This document shows, one piece after another, positions 17,905-25,243 of a DNA stretch of 64,000 bases. Position 1 is the first letter of the stretch; each line of letters starts with the position of its first letter. The stretch is from contig CAJNDS010000214.1 of NCBI GenBank assembly GCA_905221605.1, forward strand, positions 124,501-188,500, given 5' to 3'. The position numbers were made by a program, and so were the translations under genes. The notes under the pieces are model-generated. The model did not search any database. It saw only the letters and a program-made list of their open reading frames with translations, and was not told the origin of the DNA. The stretch comes from Symbiodinium natans. Lineage: Eukaryota; Sar; Dinophyceae; Suessiales; Symbiodiniaceae.

Positions 17905-18020
17905 GTATTTCCCAAACAGGGCTAAACAGGGGTACCCCGTCTTTACCCCCAAATAGAATTGAATCCCCTTAAAGGAACCCCCAAAAAGGGTACCCCTAAT
18001 TTCGGAACCCCCACGTTCAG
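17905..18020. mobile_element. Family I element forming a complete intron
   Basis: Starts GTATTTCCCAAACAGGG, contains CCCCAAATAGAATTGAATCCCC, ends TTTCGGAACCCCCACGTTCAG. Donor GT and acceptor AG lie at the element ends. Confidence 0.65.
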
Positions 18021-18068
18021 AGGAGAAGCAGTCCCCAACGACAAGCCCTAAACGCTTGTTTCGCCCTG
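18021..18068 (+). CDS. Candidate exon after the family I intron
   Basis: Phase-compatible continuation of 17752-17904; ends GCCCT|GTAAGG, a strong donor. Confidence 0.4.
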
Positions 18069-18162
18069 TAAGGAACAGAGAAGCACACAACCCCTCAGTC
18101 AATAGCCATCCATCGCGTATTGGGTGCAGACTCCCACAGATCTGAAAACCGCTGACCACATG

Positions 18163-18315
18163 TACCCTAAACCCTAAACCCTAAACCCTAAACCCTAAAC
18201 CCTAAACCCTAAACCCTAAACCCTAAACCCTAAACCCTAAACCCTAAACCCTAAAACCCTAAACCCTAAACCCTAAACCCTAAACCCTAAACCCTAAACC
18301 CTAAACCCTAAACCC
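18163..18315 (-). repeat. CCCTAAA array
   Basis: About 22 heptamers with a single one-base slip (CCCTAAAA) near the middle. Confidence 0.95.
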
Positions 18316-18350
18316 TCTCTTACTATGTATATTTAAACCCTAATGACCTT

Positions 18351-19135
18351 CGTCGGCATATTGTTTTTTTCTGGGCCCTAAACCCTGACCCCCTTCGTCG
18401 GCATATTGTTTTTTTCCCCCCTGGTGGGCCCTAAACCCTGACCCCCTTCGTCGGCATGTTGTTTTTTTTCCCCCCCTGGTGGGCCCCAAACCCTGACCCC
18501 CTTCGTCGGCATATTGTTTTTTTCCCCCCTGGTGGGCCCTAAACCCTGACCCCCTTCGTCGGCATATTGTTTTTTTTTCCCCGCTGGTGGCCCTAAACCC
18601 TGACCCCCCTTCGTCGGCATATTGTTTTTTTTGCCCCCCTGATGGGCCCTAAACCCTGACCCCCTTCGTCGGCATATTGTTTTTTTTCCCCCTGGTGGGC
18701 CCTAAACCCTGACCCCCTTCGTCGGCATATTGTTTTTTTTCCCCCCTGGTGGGCCCTAAACCCTGACCCCCTTCGTCGGCATATTGTTTTTTTCCCCCCT
18801 GGTGGGCTCTAAACCCTGACGCCCTTCGTCGGCATATTGTTTTTTTCCCGCCTGGTGGGCCCTAAACCCTGACCCCCTTCGTCGGCATATTGTTTTTTTC
18901 CCCCCTGGTGGGCCCTAAACCCTGACCCCCTTCGTCGGCATATTGTTTTTTTTTCCCCGCTGGTGGCCCTAAACCCTGACCCCCCTTCGTCGGCATATTG
19001 TTTTTTTTGCCCCCCTGGCGGGCCCTAAACCCTGACCCCCTTCGTCGGCATATTGTTTTTTTCCCCCCCCTGGTGGGCCCAAACCCGAACCCCCTCGTCG
19101 GCATATGTTTTTTTTCCCGCCCGTGGGCCCTATCG
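18351..19135. repeat. 53-55 bp minisatellite with an embedded telomere unit
   Basis: Fifteen copies of a unit made of CCCTAAACCCTGACCCCC, TTCGTCGGCATATTG, a T run, a C run and TGGTGGG. The CGTCGGCAT motif starts at 18351, 18396, 18449, 18504, 18557, 18612, 18667, 18720, 18774, 18827, 18880, 18933, 18988, 19043 and 19096. The pair of marker variants at 18557/18612 recurs at 18933/18988, seven units later, showing a higher-order duplication of about 376 bp. Confidence 0.95.
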
Positions 19136-19146
19136 CCCTTTCTCGC

Positions 19147-19206
19147 CCCTACCCCCCCCACCCCCCCCCCCCCCCCCCCCCCCCACCCCCCCCCCACCCC
19201 CCCCCC

Positions 19207-19237
<31 letters not shown>

Positions 19238-19322
19238 ACCCCCCCCACCCCCCCCACCCACCCCCACCACCCCCCCCACCCCCCCACCCCCCCCCCCCCC
19301 ACCCACCCACCCCCCACCCCCC
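19147..19322. repeat. C-rich tract with CCCACCC interruptions
   Basis: About 175 bases of C with scattered A, directly after the minisatellite. Confidence 0.95.
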
Positions 19323-19577
19323 TTCCCGCCACATGGTTAGATTTGGGGTTTTGGGCCAGCTAGACCCCCAACCCCCCTATTCCCATCCATCATGTGAGGA
19401 AGTTTGAGAGTTAGATTTCGGGTTTTGGGTTAACTGGACCTTGAGCTTTAAGCCCACTGGGAATGTATTGAGTGAACTTTGTATTTTCTCAATGTTATGG
19501 GTTTCTTGGGTGGGTGGGGTTTTATTCCAACGCTTGACAAGCTGCTTGACTAGTAAATGCTCGGACTTGAGATGCTG

Positions 19578-19756
19578 AACCCTAAACCCTAAACCCTAAA
19601 CCCTAAACCCTAAACCCTAAACCCTAAACCCTAAACCCTAAACCCTAAACCCTAAACCCTAAACCCTAAACCCTAAACCCTAAACCCTAAACCCCAAACC
19701 CCAAACCCCAAACCCCAAACCCCAAAACCCTAAAACCCTAAACCCTAAACCCTAAA
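19578..19756 (-). repeat. CCCTAAA array with CCCCAAA block
   Basis: Sixteen perfect CCCTAAA units, five CCCCAAA units, then units with one extra A. Confidence 0.95.
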
Positions 19757-19880
19757 TGGGAGATGTTCTGTTCATTCTCGCTTAGCAACTGGGGTCAGGG
19801 CTTCCTTCGTGTCTCGCAGACCCAAGCCCAAGCCCCAGTCTGATGTCCTGGAGCGTGCTGAATTTTATGTTCGGGATTCC

Positions 19881-19909
19881 AGGGTTTAGGGTTTAGGGTT
19901 TAGGGTTTA
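19881..19909 (+). repeat. Short TTTAGGG array
   Basis: Four units. Confidence 0.8.
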
Positions 19910-20239
19910 GATTCCCCCCCCCTATCAATAGGTATCTGGGGGGGGGGTACTTAGGTCCCCGCCTATTTTGGGTAGTTCCGGCAGCCTATTCTGGAGACAG
20001 TGGGGGGGGGGTCAGAAAATAGGCCGCGAGCAACATGTATCAGGTGTACCTCTCTCAATCTCTCTCGCCATGACCTCTTCCATGACCTCTTTGATCCAGT
20101 GAGCCGGGCCCGAGGCTCTGGGTGAATTTGAAAAAGAAAGGGCACTCCGTTTTGGCAACATTATGCCTGCCGAAGAGACTCCCCAACCCCCCCCCTAACA
20201 TGAGGCACAGGACAGAATAGGCAGCGACCTATTTCCACA

Positions 20240-20295
20240 TACCCCCCCCCCCCCGGGGGACTACCCCCCCCCCCCCCCATTGGGGGGGGGGAATG
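20240..20295. repeat. C and G homopolymer runs
   Basis: C12, G5, C16 and G10 runs within 55 bases. Confidence 0.85.
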
Positions 20296-20314
20296 GGTTT
20301 AGGGTTTAGGGCTT
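20296..20314 (+). repeat. Two TTTAGGG units
   Basis: GGGTTTAGGGTTTAGGG. Confidence 0.6.
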
Positions 20315-20426
20315 AGTCCAGGTTCCAGGAGGGTTTGCTAGGTAGGCCCCTGGGACATTTTTTGTAATTACACTTATTGCCGCTTAACTGGGTGTAAGAG
20401 GATCATATTCAGGAATGTTTTTCAGA

Positions 20427-20595
20427 GGGCCAGACACAACACTGACACGGGCATGCTCGGGCACCACCATGGTGGGGCCCATCCTGAGTTTCGCAGAAGG
20501 GGTTGGATCTGGGCTCGAGGGATATGGCGCCTGCGGTGTGGGGCTCGGCCTAGAGGACTTGTGGCACCTGGCCGTTTCGACGGTTTGCCATGTCA
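20427..20595 (+). CDS. Candidate exon before a family I element
   Basis: After tgtttttcag a frame reads RGPDTTLTRACSGTTMVGPI then LSFAEGVGSGLEGYGACGVG and continues to the element start (CACATGG|GGTTTCC). Other frames are open too; low support. Confidence 0.25.
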
Positions 20596-20702
20596 CATGG
20601 GGTTTCCTAAAATGGGGAGTACCTTGTTGGTCCTTATTGTAAGGGAATCCTTCTACTTGTGGGTCTATATTGGGGGTCCCCTATTTTCGGAAACTCTTAC
20701 AT
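20596..20702. mobile_element. Palindromic element family I
   Basis: CATGGGGTTTCCTAAAATGGGG ... GGGGGTCCCCTATTTTCGGAAACTC. Confidence 0.75.
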
Positions 20703-20824
20703 GGGGGCACGGACTCTGCAGACAGAAGTTTTCGCACGGACTCTGCAGTCAGACACAGCTTTTCTTGGAGTTGCGATGCTGACCGGCCCAGCATCTGCAA
20801 GCAGCTTGACCAGGGATGTAGGGC

Positions 20825-20908
20825 AGGGTTTAGGGTTCAGAGTTCAGGGTTCAGGGTTTAGGGTTCAGGGGTTTAGGGTTTAGGGTTTTAGGGTTTAGGG
20901 CTTAGGGA
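20825..20908 (+). repeat. TTTAGGG array with TTCAGGG variants
   Basis: About twelve units, several read TTCAGAG or TTCAGGG. Confidence 0.85.
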
Positions 20909-20939
20909 TGTGCGCGGGGGCGGGAGCGCACTTCAGGGA

Positions 20940-23250
20940 AGCTGTTGTTTCGAACGTCCAGACTATCATTGCTTTCCTTCGTGAGATCATTTGGCCCCTG
21001 CATAATGCCTCTCATTGCCTCTCTCAGGCTTCAATCAGAAGCTTAGTTGCGTAGGCAGCAAATCGTCTTGTAGAAGTGAGGGCTTCAGCAGAGTCACTTG
21101 CCATGGTCCCGGAAATAGCCCGGCAATGCCAATCGCAGCGGCCACTAATGCAGTAAACCCTCCCCCTCCAGCCAAGCCCCCCCCCCCCCCCCGGTCGCCC
21201 AGGCGGCTGTGGGTGGGGGGAGTTGGAGGAGGGTTGCTGGGTGGTCCGGGTATTTAAACACCTGCACCGTATGCTGTGATGGGAGACCATGGGAGACCGC
21301 GTGGGAGACCTGTATTGTCCCAATCCTAGAGCAGCTGGGGGTCGCGTTTGAAGGACCCGTGCCATGCAACGGCTTCAGCACGCAGACCTTAAGCACTCAC
21401 CTTCTCTTTGTCCGCATGGTGCTGCTGAGGAAGCAGCGCTGAAAGCCCATCAGGCCGCATCACTTCTCCAGGCCAGGGGGCAATTTTGGGAAGTTCGGAG
21501 GGCTACGGGGCTAACCGGGGGAGGTCTGCTGTACACGAAGTAGCCATCCGTAGCCATGTGACTCCTTTGCAAGAGAACAGGAGAGCACACAGAGCGAGCT
21601 AGAGGGAAATAGAAAAACAAAACTGGACGGAACAAGACAAACCCACCCCGCAGAAGGAAGGACCGGGGAACACGGGGCAAAGGAGGGGGAAGAGGAGGTC
21701 GTTTCACAAGCAAGACCTTCTGAATCCAATAAAAACTCTCGCAAATAAAATTTGTTTTTGTGTTCATTCTCTGTTCTTGCTTTTGCTTTGAGTGTGTTTA
21801 AAGCCTTCCATTCCTTTTTGTGTTTGTTTTTTTGCTTTCCGCTTTTGGCATTCGGCTTTCCGCCTTTAGCTGTTTTGCTGTGTACTGTTTTTGTATTTGT
21901 CCTTCTTGCTGTACACTTTCAGATTTCCGCCTTTTGCCTTCCGGTTTTGCTTCTATTGTAAGTGCTCCGTGCATTTTGATGCTTTAACCTGTTGGAAAAG
22001 GAAGCTGTGCGGATTTTTCCCAATTCACAAACCCTGATAGATCAGTCGAAGGTGTTCAGCCCCAACAAGAACACCTGTAGCAATACAAGAACATCAGTAT
22101 TGGGAATAGCATGTCTAGTCAGTTTCCGAACTGAGACTTAGGGTTTCAGGTTTAGGCCCATCATGTAAGAGGCTTCAAGACATGCGAGTCCTTTCATACG
22201 AGCGTTGTTTTCGTGCGGGGGCCCCACTCCTTTAGCCGATCCTGCCTTAGAGAACAGCCGGCTATCAAGAGAACTTGCATCACATGTGGACCTTGTTCAA
22301 AACGAGTTCATGTTTGTAAAAGCGGGGAGGGCTGCCCCACCCCCTCTCCTGTTACAGCCGTGCAAGATTGCATTAGAGAACATCATGCCATGACGAGTGC
22401 AGTGCTCCAGACAATATACGAATCATCTTTGTCTTTATGAACCAAGATGACCTGCTTCAAAAACATCATATGAATTCTTTCCAAACCCCGTCATGTGAGC
22501 ATTGTGTTTGCAAATAACGCCTTCCCCCAGCCCCCCCATCCCAGATGGTGGAGGAGTTAACAACAAGAGGGGAAACAATGGCGACGGCACAAAGGACCAG
22601 ACAGAAGGACGAACGAAGGAAAAAAGGGGCAAGAGGAGGTGCATCACAACAAGACAGTTTGAATCCGACAAAACACTCGGCCTGGTGGTTGCACATGAGC
22701 GAAACTTTTTGCAGATGGGGTTCAAAACAAGATGAAGCCGTTCGAAGCAGGGAGCAAAAAAAGAGAGTTAGAGCATGTACCCTGCTGAGTTTTGCTGGGT
22801 GTTGTTGGGAAGCGTTGCTTTCAGCACGGTGTTTGTTGTTCTCCCGCTGTCCTGCAGGAAGTAGAAAATGTTCGCACCAATTCATCTACCGTCGATGGCT
22901 TCTTCAGGACGGGCCGATGAAACAGATTGTGCAGGGAGAGTCCACGCTCTATCAGACTCAATTAGGCCATGCACTGTCCATGCACCTTGTGCTGGAAAAA
23001 AGCCTTGGCAAGGAATGGAGGCAAGGTGCTGAGGCGCGCCGTGCTTCGAACAATTGTCAGAGTTTCTTGTTAAGAATCTCTTCTTCAGAGGGGTTCTTCG
23101 CGAGAGCTTGCATTCGCTGTTGCTTACAATGTTGTTCGTGGGTCATCGGGCGGCCTCTGGACCGGTCCAGCATCGAGGATTGCCGCTCTCTCCTACGGCT
23201 GAGTTACTGTGATTATGTCACGGCCTTTTTGCATTCCCGCTTTTCCTCTG
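20940..23250. other. Stretch without a supported gene
   Basis: C16 at 21178. Two diverged copies of a block ending caagac..t.tgaatcc.a.aaaa lie at about 21590-21750 and 22570-22690. A long + frame (22545-23870) is open only through low-complexity DNA. Confidence 0.4.
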
Positions 23251-23289
23251 ACCTGCCAGCCTGGTTCCACCCGCTTGGCCACTGGCTAG

Positions 23290-23415
23290 CCTTCGTGGCT
23301 GTTCGCTCGCGCTCGCTCGCTCGCTGGCTCTCGCTCACTCCCTCACTCGCTCACTCGCTCACTCGCTCACTCTCTCTCTTTCCCTCTCTCGCTCACACAC
23401 ACTCTCTCTCTCTGT

Positions 23416-23449
<34 letters not shown>

Positions 23450-23500
23450 CTGTCTGTCCGTCTGTCTGTCTGTCTCTCTCGCTGTCTCTCGCTGTGTCTC
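23290..23500. repeat. CTCG/CTCACTCG/CTGT microsatellite block
   Basis: Successive runs of CGCT, CACT, CTCT and then about 18 CTGT units. Confidence 0.9.
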
Positions 23501-24554
23501 ATCTGCTCGTTCCGAGGTACCACGGCCTAGAGATCCCGGACGAGGGCCATCCTGCGGAGACGAGATTGACAAGCCTGGAGAGCCAGTGAGCCTGCGACAT
23601 TCTGCGCCTAAATGCAGTATTCAGTATGAAGATTATAACATCGGCTCTTTAGACTTTGGATGTCGTTACCTTAGTCAACGGGCGGGAAAACGTTGGGGCA
23701 GGTCTTTGTTCTGGCTGCTTCTTACATCACACATACGACTGATTGTCATTGCGAAACAGCTGCGTTTCTTCCGCAGCAGCGCGCATGGGCCGCACACGTC
23801 GCAATGGCATGTGTGCAGAAGGCCGAAGCAGCTGCATCGAATCGAGAAGCCGAAAGCGCAAATGTTTTGAAGGTCGCAGATCGGCCGCATTGAGCAGCCA
23901 GCTTTAGAGGTTGACCAGCTTCAACCGAGCGCACAGCAGCAAGAGCCGACAAATCAGAACCTCCAGCACATCAACATCCTGCTCCAGATGCTGAAGTGCA
24001 GGTCCTGAAACCCAATATCCAACGGACGCACGGAGCCACTTGGCCCCATAGTCTGCGCCTGTTGAAGAGCAACCCGCAGCCACTCAAAACTCTTAAACAC
24101 AAGCCAATGAAGCTGCAGCTTCCATGTCGAAGACGACAACATCGGTACCTTGAACAAAAGGTTATGGCCGTTCGAAGTGTGTTCGATGTAGGCTCCAGTG
24201 AACTGTGGAGAAGCACGGCTACGGCTACGGTCTTGCTCATGCCAAGAACCGCTTTTCAAATGGCCGATGCTCCTTTAGAGCAGCCGCATCAACCTCCCCA
24301 AAGGTAATGTAGGTGCCCCAGAAAAACGCAAAAGCCCGACACATCAAGGATTGAGGCTTCCACACCATGTTTTCAGGCTGACGGGCTGTATCGCATGGAC
24401 CAACAGACACCAGTGATGGATGCGTCACAAAGAAATGTTGGAAGCATGGAAGGTACATTGGCCAAATCGGCGTTGGCCTGGACCCCTGAAGAGGGGTTTG
24501 CAGAGTAGGTTCGCGCACTGACGCTGACTGATACTGCCGCACAGCTGGGTCCAA

Positions 24555-24938
24555 TCATGTCTCAAACATTCTCAAACGGCAGCTGAAGTATGTCGGTACC
24601 CTCCAGTAGACTCTGAGTAGACTGGCAAGAGTGGGAAGATTTTGCTCGACAGAGCTGAGGCTCCGTGCTGTCACCAAGTGGGTGCAGTCCTTCCAGCGAG
24701 TCTTCCCGGCCAGATTGCAGCCATTCCTCTCGGTAAATGTTGAATGACATGCGTTGGCATCATCCACGATAGGGCCGAAATTTATGCTCACAGCCCCTGA
24801 AGGTCTCTGATCTACCTTGGGCCCGGTGACTATGAAAAGGCGACAGAGGACTGTCAAGAGTGACTGTCGTAAGACTGCTGGTGTCGCGCGGATCAATGTG
24901 GACCATGTGGTGCATAGGAGCAGAAGAAGGCTTGCCAT
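24555..24938 (-). CDS. Candidate small secreted protein ORF
   Basis: Minus-strand ATG frame of 127 codons opening MASLLLLLCTTWSTLIRATP, which resembles a signal peptide. The remainder has scattered Cys and no recognised motif. Context is GC-rich and several frames are open. Confidence 0.25.
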   Translation of the reverse strand: MASLLLLLCTTWSTLIRATPAVLRQSLLTVLCRLFIVTGPKVDQRPSGAVSINFGPIVDDANACHSTFTERNGCNLAGKTRWKDCTHLVTARSLSSVEQNLPTLASLLRVYWRVPTYFSCRLRMFET

Positions 24939-24972
24939 GCCAGCTTCTCAGTTTCGAACCTTTCGAGAGAGA

Positions 24973-25018
24973 GAGAGAGATAGATATACATATATATATA
25001 TATAGAGTGTGTTCTATG

Positions 25019-25049
<31 letters not shown>
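24973..25049. repeat. GA and TA microsatellites
   Basis: GAGAGAGAGA, then two TA runs of 8 and 14 units. Confidence 0.9.
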
Positions 25050-25052
<3 letters not shown>

Positions 25053-25060
25053 GTCACCAG

Positions 25061-25243
25061 AGTGCGGTTCTGCTGATGTTTTATGAGGTCCGCGACCAAT
25101 CGCTGGTTTGGGTCGTCTTCGACACAGGCGCATCCCTCGACCCGAGGCAGCATTGTCACCCTCCTGGCCTGAGAGGCAGTACCAACATCTGGGTCTCATC
25201 CGTTTTGTGCGCGGCACCAAGTCCTTTAATCAGGTTGTCAGGT
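25061..25243 (+). CDS. Aspartic protease exons A-B: first catalytic Asp
   Basis: After gtcaccag the frame reads SLVWVVFDTGAS with the catalytic Asp codon at 25121, then TNIWVSSVLC from 25180. A 45 bp stretch between them, ending ggcag, may be a very short or misread intron. The SS-bond region between here and 25540 is not assigned. Confidence 0.75.

Noticed and set aside
18351-19135. Regular repeats with spacing like a CRISPR array
   Set aside because: Units are tandem with no unique spacers and the genome is eukaryotic; it is a minisatellite.
21549-21566. CCGTAGCCAT resembling the start of the dinoflagellate spliced leader
   Set aside because: Only the first ten bases match (then GTGACTCC instead of TTTGGCTC); compatible with chance.
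22545-23870. 441-codon + strand open frame
   Set aside because: Half of it is CTCG/CTGT microsatellite, the rest has no motif, and no ATG-plus-domain evidence supports it.
24150-24215. VFDVGSSELW, resembling an aspartic protease active site
   Set aside because: The catalytic T of D-T-G is V and no adjoining family blocks are in frame; the real first site is at 25121.
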